A stretch of 64,000 bases of DNA from Clostridium novyi NT (lineage in GTDB: Bacteria; Bacillota; Clostridia; Clostridiales; Clostridiaceae), in NCBI RefSeq assembly GCF_000014125.1, contig NC_008593.1, positions 62,001 through 126,000 on the forward strand. The letters run 5' to 3'. The notes under the pieces are model-generated. The model had not been told where the DNA came from. It worked only from the letters and a program-made list of their open reading frames with translations, and made no database searches. The translations under genes and the position numbers were made by a program. Positions 43,773 through 52,633 of this stretch are shown here, one piece after another. Each line of letters begins with the position of its first letter. The first letter of the stretch is position 1.

Positions 43773-45023
43773 ATGCAAGTTACTGCTTTAGGAGCAATTG
43801 TAGGATTGGTTTTATCAATTGTATTAATCATAAGAAAAGTTCACCCTGCTTATGGACTTATACTAGGAGCAATTGTAGGAGGTCTTATAGGTGGTGCTGG
43901 ACTTGCTGGAACCGTTACCTTGATGATAGGCGGTGCCAAAGGAATAATGCCTGCTATACTAAGAATATTAACAGCAGGAGTTTTAGCTGGAGTGCTTATT
44001 GAATCAGGTGCAGCTGCTAAGATAGCTGAGAGTATAGTGGACAAACTAGGAGAATCTAATTCTCTTATTGCACTAGCATTAGCAACTTTAGTGTTAACAG
44101 CAGTAGGAGTATTTGTAGACGTATCAGTTATAACAGTAGCGCCAATTGCACTTGCAATTGCCAAAAGAGCAAATTTAACTAAAACATCAATACTTATTGC
44201 TATGATAGGTGGAGGAAAGGCCGGAAATATTATGTCACCTAATCCAAATGCTATTGCAGCTTCAGATGCTTTTAAGATACCGTTAACATCTGTTATGGGC
44301 GCAGGAATTATACCTGCAATAGTTGGTGTTGTAGTTACATGCATAGTAGCTAAAAAATTATCTAACAAAGGATCTTATGTAAAAGATCATGAAATTGAAG
44401 AAAATACCGAAGAAAAGCCTAGTTTTCTTGGTGCAATTGTAGGACCACTTGTAGCTATTATACTATTGGCTTTAAGACCAATATGTAATATAAGTGTTGA
44501 TCCTCTCATTGCATTACCTGTTGGGGGAGTAATAGGTGCATTGTGCATGGGAAAAATTAAAAACATAAATAAATATGCTTCATCAGGTCTTGCTAAAATG
44601 AGTGGAGTTGCAATCTTATTACTAGGAACAGGAACAATTGCAGGAATAATATCAAATTCAGCATTAAAAGATGTAATCATACATGGAATTAGTTCTTTAG
44701 GTCTTCCAGCATTTTTACTTGCACCAATAGCAGGTATATTAATGGGTGGTGCAACTGCATCCACAACTTCTGGAACTGCTGTTGCAAGTCAAGTATTTGG
44801 AGAGACAATATTACAACTTGGAATAAAACCATTAGCTGGAGCGGCTATGATTCATTCAGGAGCAACTGTATTAGATCATTTACCACACGGAAGTTTCTTC
44901 CACTCAACTGGTGGTAGTGTTTATATGGATATGAAAGAAAGATTAAAACTTATACCATATGAATCATTAATAGGATTAACAATGACAATAATATCAACAA
45001 TAATATTTGGAATCATAATGTAA
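43773..45023 (+). CDS. GntP-family permease (gluconate/glycerate:H+ symporter)
   Basis: A 416-residue membrane protein with about twelve hydrophobic segments. It has the GntP pattern: VHPAYGLILGAIVGGLIGGA early, IGGGKAGNIMSPNPNAIA in the middle, and MIHSGATVLDHLPHGSFFHS near the C-terminus. GntP carriers import gluconate, glycerate and related hydroxy acids with protons; glycerate is favoured by the flanking kinase and dehydrogenase. ATG 43773 is preferred, with GGGGGA 7 bases upstream; ATG 43755 lacks a ribosome site. Confidence 0.88.
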   Translation: MQVTALGAIVGLVLSIVLIIRKVHPAYGLILGAIVGGLIGGAGLAGTVTLMIGGAKGIMPAILRILTAGVLAGVLIESGAAAKIAESIVDKLGESNSLIALALATLVLTAVGVFVDVSVITVAPIALAIAKRANLTKTSILIAMIGGGKAGNIMSPNPNAIAASDAFKIPLTSVMGAGIIPAIVGVVVTCIVAKKLSNKGSYVKDHEIEENTEEKPSFLGAIVGPLVAIILLALRPICNISVDPLIALPVGGVIGALCMGKIKNINKYASSGLAKMSGVAILLLGTGTIAGIISNSALKDVIIHGISSLGLPAFLLAPIAGILMGGATASTTSGTAVASQVFGETILQLGIKPLAGAAMIHSGATVLDHLPHGSFFHSTGGSVYMDMKERLKLIPYESLIGLTMTIISTIIFGIIM

Positions 45024-45034
45024 TTAACTTAAAT

Positions 45035-45074
45035 AAATTGCCTGAAGATTAATAAATCCTCAGGCAATTTTTAA
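45035..45074 (+). terminator. terminator after the GntP gene
   Basis: AATTGCCTGA (45036-45045) / TCAGGCAATT (45060-45069) followed by T5. The kinase gene starts 55 bases later, so this may only attenuate. Confidence 0.75.
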
Positions 45075-45128
45075 AAAAATCTATAGGTGGTTAATATAAA
45101 TAGAACACTAAAGGAAGGGATAAATAAT

Positions 45129-46256
45129 ATGAAATTTGTTTTAGCGCCAGATTCTTTTAAAGAAAGTATGACAGCAAAAGAAGCAGCAGAAGCTATGGAA
45201 AGAGGAATAAAAAAAGCTATACCTGATGCTGAGTGTATAAAAGTTCCTATGGCAGATGGTGGAGAAGGAACTGTTCAATCTTTAGTAGATGCAACGGATG
45301 GAGAAATCATTGAGGTAGAAGTAACAGGACCTGATTGTAATAAAGTAAAGGCTGTTTATGGAATTTTAGGAGATGGAAAGACGGCTGTAATTGAAATGGC
45401 AAGTGCAAGTGGAATTCATCTTGTAAAAAAAGAAAAAAGAAATCCATTATATACAACAACTTATGGAACTGGTGAATTAATAAAATCCGCATTAAATAGA
45501 GGAGTTAAAAATATACTTATAGGGATAGGGGGAAGTGCCACTAATGATGGTGGTGCAGGAATGCTCGAAGCACTAGGAGCTAAGTTTTACGATAAGTACG
45601 GAGATGAACTAGCATTTGGTGGTGGTGCCCTTGAAAAGCTTGAAAAAATTGACCTATCTAACTTTGATGAAAGAGTAAAAGATGTAAATATTGAAGTTGC
45701 ATGTGATGTTAATAATCCACTAACGGGAGAAAATGGAGCCTCTTATATATTTGGACCACAAAAGGGTGCTACGGAAGATATGGTAAAAGATCTTGATAAT
45801 TCATTAAAAAATTATGCAAAAGTTATAAAAGAGCAATTAGGTTGTGATGTTGAAAATGTACCAGGAGCAGGAGCAGCCGGTGGACTTGGAGCAGGACTTA
45901 TGGCATTTTTAGATGCTGATTTAAGAAAGGGAGTAGAACTTGTAATAAAGTATACTAAGCTTGAAGAAAAGATAAAGGGTGCTGATTATGTGTTTACAGG
46001 AGAAGGAAGTGTAGACTCTCAAACAGTATTTGGAAAAACTCCTTTTGGAGTATCTACGGTAGCTAAAAAATATAACATTCCTACCATTGCTTTTGCAGGA
46101 AGAATCGGTGATGGTGTAGAAGAATTATATAAGCATGGAATAAATTCTATTGTTGGAATACTTCAAGGAGTTACTAATTTGGATGAAGCACTAAGAAGTG
46201 GGAGTAAAAATATACAAAAAACTTCTGAAAACATAGCACGAATATTAAATATATAG
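45129..46256 (+). CDS. glycerate kinase (GarK/GlxK type)
   Basis: A 375-residue type 1 glycerate kinase that phosphorylates D-glycerate with ATP, giving a phosphoglycerate for glycolysis. Signatures are KFVLAPDSFKESMTAKEAAE at the N-terminus, VPMADGGEGTVQSL, the glycine-rich loop IGIGGSATNDGGAGMLEALG, FTGEGSVDSQT and AFAGRIGDG. ATG 45129 follows AAGGAAGGGAT; a GTG at 45087 would add 14 atypical residues. With the permease and dehydrogenase it makes a full route from external glycerate or hydroxypyruvate to central metabolism. Confidence 0.94.
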   Translation: MKFVLAPDSFKESMTAKEAAEAMERGIKKAIPDAECIKVPMADGGEGTVQSLVDATDGEIIEVEVTGPDCNKVKAVYGILGDGKTAVIEMASASGIHLVKKEKRNPLYTTTYGTGELIKSALNRGVKNILIGIGGSATNDGGAGMLEALGAKFYDKYGDELAFGGGALEKLEKIDLSNFDERVKDVNIEVACDVNNPLTGENGASYIFGPQKGATEDMVKDLDNSLKNYAKVIKEQLGCDVENVPGAGAAGGLGAGLMAFLDADLRKGVELVIKYTKLEEKIKGADYVFTGEGSVDSQTVFGKTPFGVSTVAKKYNIPTIAFAGRIGDGVEELYKHGINSIVGILQGVTNLDEALRSGSKNIQKTSENIARILNI

Positions 46257-46266
46257 TCATTAAGGG

Positions 46267-46306
46267 AGCCTTTAGATGAAATAAGAAATCATTTAGAGGC
46301 TTTTTT
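46267..46306 (+). terminator. terminator after glycerate kinase
   Basis: AGCCTTTAGATGA pairs with TCATTTAGAGGCT (two G-U pairs) and runs into T6. Confidence 0.75.
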
Positions 46307-46431
46307 ATAAATTTTACATACATTATAAAGCAATTTAAGGAAATTATAAGTAAAAATCGTAAAAACATGATATAATTATATATAAATTCGACAAAATGTT
46401 AGGAGTTTTGGTAAAATTATGGAGGTGAGTT

Positions 46432-48207
46432 ATGAGAAAAGATAATCAGCAAGTTAATAATTCGGACAATAAATCTATTTTGCAGAATTCTCATGATGTA
46501 TCCAGTTCATATAAAAGAAATGATTGCCCGCTTGAATATTCTATATTTTCTGAAATTATAGACAGCTCTAAAGAAGGAATAATGATATTAGATGAAAGTT
46601 TAACGGTATTATATGCTAATTATACGCTTTTGAAGATTTGTGAGAGAAATGTAGAGGAAGTTATAAATGAGAGAATATATAATATAAATAAGATAAAAGT
46701 AGAGTTCTATAAAAATATAGTTATGAATATTAAACAAAATAAAATTTGGACTGGTGAATTAGAATATAGATCTAAATCCGGTAGGATGTATTCTCTATCT
46801 ATTTTAGGGAAAAGCATAATCAGTCAAAGAGATCTACAAACATATTATATTGTAATATTTGAGGATGTAACAAAACTTAAAGAGAGTGAAAGAGATATAA
46901 ATTATCTTAAAAAATATGATATACTTACACAATTGCCACAAAAGGAACTGTTTGTTAAGAATTTAAAAGATGAGATAATTAGATTAGAGGGAACAGGAAA
47001 ATTAGTAGGGGTTGTCACTTTAGGATTAGATGATTTTAAATTTATAAATGAGGCCATGGGACATTTATCTGGTGATAGGTTATTAAGAGATGTGACAAGA
47101 AGATTAAAAACATTAGATAAAAAGTGCTTTTTAGCGAGAATAACTGGAGATGAATTTGGAATAATTTTAACTGAGTGTGAAGACATTAAGGATATAGAGA
47201 ATAGGATTAATCATATTCAACAGTTGTTCTGTAAAGCATTTGTTATAAATGATCAAGAAGTTTTTGTAACTGCTAGTATAGGGATTAGCATTTATCCTTT
47301 GGATGCACTTAATGCAAATGAGTTGATTATGAATGCTACATCAGCTCAAAATTTTGTTAAGAAAAATGGTAAGAATGATTATAAAATATATTCTAAAGAT
47401 ATTAGTAAAAATGCTTATAAGAGAATAGAAATGATTGCGCTTTTAAAGCACGCTGTAGAAAACAATCAATTTGTATTACATTATCAACCACAGGTAAGTC
47501 TTGAATCAGGAAGTGTTATGGGAGTGGAGGCTTTAATAAGGTGGAATCATCCTAAGCTTGGACTAGTATATCCTGATAAGTTTATACCACTTGCAGAGAA
47601 AACAGGATTAATTATACCTATGGGAGAATGGGTAATACGAGAGGCTTGTAGACAAAATAAAATATGGCATGATAGTGGATTTGAAGAGTTAGTTGTTTCC
47701 GTAAATTTATCTGCACTTCAATTTGAAAAGGAAGATTTGGTAGATGTAATAGTAGATGCACTAAAAACTTCTGGATTAGATCCAAAATTTTTAGAGGTTG
47801 AGATAACTGAAGGAATTCTTATGGTGAATACTGATAAGGCAATACAAACTTTAAATGATCTTAAAGAGATAGGAGTAAAAATTGCTATAGATGATTTTGG
47901 AACAGGGTATTCTTCTTTGAGTTATCTTAAAGAATTTCCTATTGATAGATTAAAGATAGATAGATCTTTTATTATGGGTATACCTAAAGAAGATAATGGT
48001 GCCATTGCAAATATAATTATTGAGCTTGCTAAAAGTTTACATTTGAATGTGGTAGCAGAGGGAACTGAAACATTAGATCATATAAAGTTTTTAAAAGTTA
48101 GAAAATGTGATACAATACAAGGATATTATTTTAGTAAGCCTGTATCTGGAGAAGGATTTACTGAAATTTTAAGGGATAATAAAAAACTTTATAGTAATAG
48201 TATATAA
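46432..48207 (+). CDS. PAS-GGDEF-EAL protein (c-di-GMP metabolism)
   Basis: A 591-residue soluble protein. PAS is at about 40-155 (SKEGIMILDESLTVLYANYT). GGDEF is at about 160-320, with the signature changed to RITGDEF and no RxxD inhibitory site at the usual place. EAL is at about 335-585, with GVEALIRWNHP, VEITEGILM, DDFGTGYSSLSYLKEFP, KIDRSFI and VAEGTE. All main EAL catalytic and metal motifs are present, so phosphodiesterase activity (c-di-GMP to pGpG) is likely. The altered GGDEF may be inactive or bind GTP as a regulator. The PAS domain probably senses a small ligand. GGAGGTGAGTT precedes the ATG. It is transcribed alone. Confidence 0.9.
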   Translation: MRKDNQQVNNSDNKSILQNSHDVSSSYKRNDCPLEYSIFSEIIDSSKEGIMILDESLTVLYANYTLLKICERNVEEVINERIYNINKIKVEFYKNIVMNIKQNKIWTGELEYRSKSGRMYSLSILGKSIISQRDLQTYYIVIFEDVTKLKESERDINYLKKYDILTQLPQKELFVKNLKDEIIRLEGTGKLVGVVTLGLDDFKFINEAMGHLSGDRLLRDVTRRLKTLDKKCFLARITGDEFGIILTECEDIKDIENRINHIQQLFCKAFVINDQEVFVTASIGISIYPLDALNANELIMNATSAQNFVKKNGKNDYKIYSKDISKNAYKRIEMIALLKHAVENNQFVLHYQPQVSLESGSVMGVEALIRWNHPKLGLVYPDKFIPLAEKTGLIIPMGEWVIREACRQNKIWHDSGFEELVVSVNLSALQFEKEDLVDVIVDALKTSGLDPKFLEVEITEGILMVNTDKAIQTLNDLKEIGVKIAIDDFGTGYSSLSYLKEFPIDRLKIDRSFIMGIPKEDNGAIANIIIELAKSLHLNVVAEGTETLDHIKFLKVRKCDTIQGYYFSKPVSGEGFTEILRDNKKLYSNSI

Positions 48208-48237
48208 TAAAACTTTAGAACATATAGTAAAATGAGG

Positions 48238-48273
48238 AAAAAACCTGTTGCATTTTTGCAACAGGTTTTTTAT
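48238..48273. terminator. bidirectional terminator between the EAL gene and cotJC
   Basis: AACCTGTTGCA (48242-48252) / TGCAACAGGTT (48257-48267) with A and T runs on both sides. Confidence 0.88.
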
Positions 48274-48845
48274 TAATAAATCTTTTTTCTATCCATAGAG
48301 TCTTGAACACTTTCAAGAGCTTCACCAAAACGTTGATAGTGTACAATTTCTCTTGCCCATAAAAATTTAAGAATATCTTTAATGTCAGGATCATCAGCTA
48401 GAGCAATAAGATGTTCGTATGTTACTTTGGCTTTCTGTTCTGCAGCTAGGTCTTCGTTTAAGTTTGCTATAGGATCTCCAATTGCTTGGAAATATGCAGA
48501 AGAAAATGGAACGCCGTTTGCATCTACTGGGAATACATCAATACCGTGCTGAGTATAATATCCTTCAAGGCCTGCTTTTTTAATTTCATCTATGCTTGCA
48601 CCATCTACTAATTGATGTACCATTGCAGAGATTATTTCTACGTGAGCTAATTCTTCTGTACCTATATCAGTAAGGAGTCCTTTGGTTTTGCCGCAGGGCA
48701 TTGCATATCTTTGACTTAAGTATCTAAGAGCTGCAGAAAGTTCTCCATCAGGACCCCCAAATTGAGTTATTAAAAATTTAGCCATTCTAAGATCTTTTCT
48801 TTTTAGATTAACCGGATATTCTAACTTCTTTTCATATATCCACAT
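48273..48845 (-). CDS. cotJC: CotJC: manganese-catalase-like spore coat protein
   Basis: A 190-residue protein of the manganese-catalase family (di-metal four-helix bundle). Metal-ligand helices are visible as DGELSAALRYLSQR, GTEELAHVEIISAMVHQL, LNEDLAAEQKAKVTYEHLI and REIVHYQRFGEAL. In Bacillus CotJC is an inner-coat protein made in the mother cell with CotJA and CotJB, and homologues show catalase activity. The frame opens at ATG 48845 (AAAGGGGAGATAT upstream); a later ATG would lose part of the usual N-terminus. Third gene of cotJABC. Confidence 0.94.
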   Translation of the reverse strand: MWIYEKKLEYPVNLKRKDLRMAKFLITQFGGPDGELSAALRYLSQRYAMPCGKTKGLLTDIGTEELAHVEIISAMVHQLVDGASIDEIKKAGLEGYYTQHGIDVFPVDANGVPFSSAYFQAIGDPIANLNEDLAAEQKAKVTYEHLIALADDPDIKDILKFLWAREIVHYQRFGEALESVQDSMDRKKIY

Positions 48846-48866
48846 TTAGTATATCTCCCCTTTAAA

Positions 48867-49145
48867 TTATTTTGAAGATTTTTCCCAAGGCCAAGGTTCA
48901 TCAACCCATGCCCAAGGAGAACTACTTTGATCATATCCAAAGTTAGTTAAAGGTCCGAAGTTAACTTCATAAATTTTTTTAAGTTTATTTGCATTTCGGG
49001 ATATTTCATTAAATGCTTCTAATGCATCTGCATTGTCAGGATGAGTATCTAAGAATAAATTTAAATCAACAGTAGCAAATTCTAGTTCTTGAATTTTTCT
49101 CATTAAATCTTCGCGAGATAGGGTATTGTAAGAAAATTGATCCAT
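48867..49145 (-). CDS. cotJB: CotJB spore coat protein
   Basis: A 92-residue CotJB. The helical N-terminal part (LSREDLMRKIQELEFATVDL; LNLFLDTHPDN) and a Trp/Pro-rich end (PWAWVDEPWPWEKSSK) match the family. It lies in the spore coat and is required together with CotJA and CotJC for stable assembly in Bacillus. AGGAGGAAGTAATT precedes the ATG. Only two bases separate it from the cotJA stop. Confidence 0.93.
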   Translation of the reverse strand: MDQFSYNTLSREDLMRKIQELEFATVDLNLFLDTHPDNADALEAFNEISRNANKLKKIYEVNFGPLTNFGYDQSSSPWAWVDEPWPWEKSSK

Positions 49146-49147
49146 AA

Positions 49148-49372
49148 TTACTTCCTCCTATTATCAAATTGTCCTATTGGTGGTGGGTAAGCTGCATATA
49201 GGTTAGGAAATACTGTTCCTTTATACATAGCTTCATCCACTGGGAATATACCTACGAATGGTTGAGGTTGAAAGTAAATTCTTGCTAGGTCCATTTCCCA
49301 TTTTGGTTGCATAGCATTTCTAGTGTTTAACATATATATTGGATTCATATATGGCATGAAGTTTTGATACAT
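49148..49372 (-). CDS. cotJA: CotJA spore coat protein
   Basis: A 74-residue, Tyr/Pro/Met-rich coat-associated protein, first gene of cotJABC. The segment WEMDLARIYFQPQPFVGIFP, followed by VDEAMYKGTVFPNLYAAYPP, is typical of CotJA. AAAGAGGTGACAAT precedes the ATG. Expression is expected in the mother cell (sigma-E in Bacillus), but I could not fix a convincing sigma-E promoter in the 150-base divergent gap. Confidence 0.9.
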   Translation of the reverse strand: MYQNFMPYMNPIYMLNTRNAMQPKWEMDLARIYFQPQPFVGIFPVDEAMYKGTVFPNLYAAYPPPIGQFDNRRK

Positions 49373-49526
49373 ATTGTCACCTCTTTTAATGAAATTACAA
49401 TATCAGTATATTAATTAAAATTCGAAGTGTGAAAATCTTTTGGGATTATACATTAAAAAATATTGAAATGCGCATATTAAATATAGACTAATGTTATGTA
49501 AGACTACTTAATGTAGGAGGGTAAGT

Positions 49527-51404
49527 ATGAAAAAGGTATCTGTTATTTTGGCTAGTATATTGTGCTTTATATTATTACTAGGACCTTTAAGTATTTTGAG
49601 AGGATTACTTTATCCATCAGTATATAAAAATCAATATAATAGGGTTCATTTAAATACATCAAATACAACAAGAGTTCTAGGGGAAACTTCAGAGGATATA
49701 GGAGCTGAAGTGTCAAAAATTCTATATCCAGCGGGATTTAAAGAAAGTAACTTAGGTTCAATAATATTATTACAATCAGATAATTGGCAAGATGCACTTG
49801 CACTTATGCCTATGATTAGAAAGTACAATGGGGTTTTAATGAATGTAGGAAATAGTGTATCTAAACAGGCTTATGATTATATAAATGCATCATTACCTAA
49901 GGGTGCAGGTGATATAAATAGAACTCAGTTATTTGTATTTGGAAAGAATATAGAAAATATAAAAACTCAATTAAAAAATATTAATTTAAAATCTACATAT
50001 TTATCATATAAAACAACAGATGAGCTTCAAAAATATATTTATGGAATGCCTAATGTGTTAAATGATGAGAAATATGCCTTTTTAGTTAAGGAGGATAATC
50101 CCTTAGCATCAATTCCATCTGCTACATGGATTGCAAAGGAAGGCGGAGTGTTACTTTATGCTGATAAAGATAATAAATTATATGAATCATCAAAGGAAAT
50201 TTTAAAAAGTCAAAATATCAAAAATGTTTATGTATTAGCAGATAAAACTCTTGATGGAGATGGTATTTTAAAACCATTTAAAGTAAAGGTAAACAGACTT
50301 GTAGCTTTTAATCCTGAATCATTTGCTGTTAAGTTTGCAAGATTTAATGATGAAAAGAATTCAGTAGGATGGGCATCAGATAGAAAGAGAAATAATGAGG
50401 GACATAATTACATATTATGTTCAAAATCTAATCCCATGATGGCGGTTGTTGCGTCACAATTAGCAACTAGGGGAAGAACAGGACCACTTTTATGGACTGA
50501 AAGTAAAGGGTTATCACCTATAACTGAAAATTACCTTTGGAGAATGAAGCCAAACTACTGGGTTGGCGGTGCAGAAGGTCCATACAATAATGTTTGGATA
50601 ATAGGAAACAACAACATTTTAGATTATGGAATACAAGGTACAGTGGATTACTCTCAGGGAATTAATTCTTATGAAATGATGGGACATGGAGGCGTAAGTG
50701 GAATTGAAGCTTTATGTATAGTTTCTATTTTAATATCTGTACTTGGAGCCATATGGACTGCCCTACATCTATCTTTAAGGATGAGAAGATTATCTCCATT
50801 AGTTAAGCTTATGTGGATACTAACAGTGTTACTACTTGGAGCTTTAGGACTATGGATATATATAATATCTTATGTAGATTCTCCATGGATGAATGTAAAC
50901 AATAAAGTTATATGTATGAGACCTGTGTGGAAACAAGTTTTAGTTGTCACTGTAATGAGTTTGTCTTTTGGTGGGGCAGCTATTATAGCAATACAATATA
51001 TTATGACAAAAATAGGATTACCAATGGCTATATTCCCAGAAAAATCAGGAATGTACCTTCTGGGAAATCCAATAATAATTCTTATGATAGTTTCGTATAT
51101 ACTTTCGTTTATTTTAAGTGTATATTTCTTTGTCCCAGACTTATTTATAGAAATAAAAAATATATCATATACACATGCTAAAAAAGAAGCTTTTGTACCA
51201 GTTGTTGTTTCTATAACTTCAATATTTATAGGAATAGCTTTAAGCATGTGGTGGCTAAGTGTTGTGTATGCTCCAAGAATACCAGAAGAAGACTATATAC
51301 TTTGGTGGGGCTTTATGCATCTATCAGTAGTAATAGGTGGAATTATATCATATATACCTAATTGGCTTTTAGTGAAATTCGGTAAAGAACTTGGTGTTGT
51401 ATAA
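49527..51404 (+). CDS. CWB2-like ectodomain fused to a DUF4396-like membrane domain
   Basis: A 625-residue membrane protein. An N-terminal signal anchor (about 5-27) precedes an extracytoplasmic region of about 350 residues built of three modules that resemble cell-wall-binding repeat 2: TTRVLGETSEDIGAEVSKIL, then LQSDNWQDALALMPMIRKYN, and later VGGAEGPYNNVWIIGNNN. From about 390 six hydrophobic helices follow; WILTVLLLGALGLWIYII and FMHLSVVIGGIISYIPNWLL fit the layout of DUF4396. As I recall that domain usually has a conserved His/Cys motif in its third helix; here the spot reads VVTVMSLSFGGAAI. The role is unknown. It heads a tight three-gene operon, divergent from cotJABC. TAGGAGGGTAAGT precedes the ATG. 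Confidence 0.7.
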   Translation: MKKVSVILASILCFILLLGPLSILRGLLYPSVYKNQYNRVHLNTSNTTRVLGETSEDIGAEVSKILYPAGFKESNLGSIILLQSDNWQDALALMPMIRKYNGVLMNVGNSVSKQAYDYINASLPKGAGDINRTQLFVFGKNIENIKTQLKNINLKSTYLSYKTTDELQKYIYGMPNVLNDEKYAFLVKEDNPLASIPSATWIAKEGGVLLYADKDNKLYESSKEILKSQNIKNVYVLADKTLDGDGILKPFKVKVNRLVAFNPESFAVKFARFNDEKNSVGWASDRKRNNEGHNYILCSKSNPMMAVVASQLATRGRTGPLLWTESKGLSPITENYLWRMKPNYWVGGAEGPYNNVWIIGNNNILDYGIQGTVDYSQGINSYEMMGHGGVSGIEALCIVSILISVLGAIWTALHLSLRMRRLSPLVKLMWILTVLLLGALGLWIYIISYVDSPWMNVNNKVICMRPVWKQVLVVTVMSLSFGGAAIIAIQYIMTKIGLPMAIFPEKSGMYLLGNPIIILMIVSYILSFILSVYFFVPDLFIEIKNISYTHAKKEAFVPVVVSITSIFIGIALSMWWLSVVYAPRIPEEDYILWWGFMHLSVVIGGIISYIPNWLLVKFGKELGVV

Positions 51405-51415
51405 GGGGTGATACT

Positions 51416-52630
51416 ATGATAACAAAGGAAAATTTAGATAAAAAGTTTAAGACTGCTTTAATAATAGAAATTATATTAGCTCTTATTTTCATATACTTTA
51501 TGTTTATTTATAAACCACATTATTCTAATAAATTTAAAGAAGACAAATTTAATGTGCAAAAACCTATTGTAACAAGAAATACAACTAGGGTTTACGGAAA
51601 GGATTTTTACGAGACAGCAGTTGCTATATCTCAATTAAATTATCCGGCAACAGTCAATGATGATAGACCAAACGGCATTATTCTTGTAAGGGGAGATAAA
51701 AAAGAAGAAGCAATATTATCAGCAAGACTTATGCACGATCCTATAAATGCACCTATTTTATATATAGATAAAGACATAGTGCCAAATGTTACAATGGATG
51801 AGATAAAAAGATTAAATCCAAAGGGCATTAGAGTTGATAGAAATAAGAAAATAATTTTAATTGGTGATGTGGGAGAGGGAATAGAAGAACAGCTAAATAA
51901 AAATAATTTAAACTTTAGACATATAACAGGAAAAGATATATTTGAACTTGGAAAAAATATTGATGATTATTGTGCAACAATCAAAGGAAATCACAGGGAT
52001 ATAGTAATGACGGTTCCTGTTGATATGGCGGATTTTGCATTAGCAGAAACAGCTTGGTCTTCATATTCAGGAGATCCAATATTATTTATAAATAGAAATG
52101 ATGTTCCAAAGCCAACTAGTGAGGCTCTTGGATTAAGACATGGTGGTTCATATATTTATCTAATGGGTAATGAAAAGTTAATTTCAAAAGGTGTTAAGGA
52201 TGAACTTTTAAAGAGAGGCTACATTCAAAATATTCCTTTAGAAAACAGTGTGTATTCTCAATCTGTGGGCTTTGCATCATTTAGAGATATAGGAAAGAAT
52301 TCCGCTTGGTGGATAAATAAAAATCCTAGACATTTTGGATGGGGAATAGCGGAAGCAGGACATAACTTTATTTTTGCAAATCCAAATGAATGGCAAAGTA
52401 CAATTGCAGCGGCAGGATTAAGTTACAAAGGGAAGTTTGGACCTATGATATTAGTTGAAAAAGATAAAATATCAGAGGAAGTAACTAAATATTTAGAAAC
52501 AGTAAAGCCTATGAAAACATCTGCCAAAGGACAAATATATAATCATGGGTGGATAATCGGAAGTGAAAATGAAATAATGCCAAGTATTCAATGGCAATTA
52601 GATAAGTGGCTAGATTATGGGGAGGTGTAA
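51416..52630 (+). CDS. membrane-anchored CWB2-like protein
   Basis: A 404-residue protein with one N-terminal helix (about 14-33) and an outside region made of three CWB2-like modules. Examples are TTRVYGKDFYETAVAISQLN, AILSARLMHDPINAPILYID, and the later block AEAGHNFIFANPNEW. In the cell-wall proteins of clostridia CWB2 triplets bind anionic wall polymer; here they stand alone on a membrane anchor. The GHNxI block and the following A...G..GP segment also occur in the upstream protein, so the two ectodomains are paralogues and may pair. The ATG is 12 bases after the previous stop (AAGGGGTGATACT). Confidence 0.7.
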   Translation: MITKENLDKKFKTALIIEIILALIFIYFMFIYKPHYSNKFKEDKFNVQKPIVTRNTTRVYGKDFYETAVAISQLNYPATVNDDRPNGIILVRGDKKEEAILSARLMHDPINAPILYIDKDIVPNVTMDEIKRLNPKGIRVDRNKKIILIGDVGEGIEEQLNKNNLNFRHITGKDIFELGKNIDDYCATIKGNHRDIVMTVPVDMADFALAETAWSSYSGDPILFINRNDVPKPTSEALGLRHGGSYIYLMGNEKLISKGVKDELLKRGYIQNIPLENSVYSQSVGFASFRDIGKNSAWWINKNPRHFGWGIAEAGHNFIFANPNEWQSTIAAAGLSYKGKFGPMILVEKDKISEEVTKYLETVKPMKTSAKGQIYNHGWIIGSENEIMPSIQWQLDKWLDYGEV

Positions 52631-52633
52631 TTT

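Noticed and set aside
43850..44764. Long open frames antisense to the GntP permease gene
   Set aside because: They are mirror frames of an alanine/glycine/isoleucine-rich gene, with biased composition, no ribosome sites and no recognisable domains.
49440..49526. CATATTA-like -10 near 49473 as a forespore sigma promoter for the CWB2-like operon
   Set aside because: No matching -35 at the right distance; the resemblance is expected by chance in AT-rich DNA, so sporulation control of the operon is left as a hypothesis.
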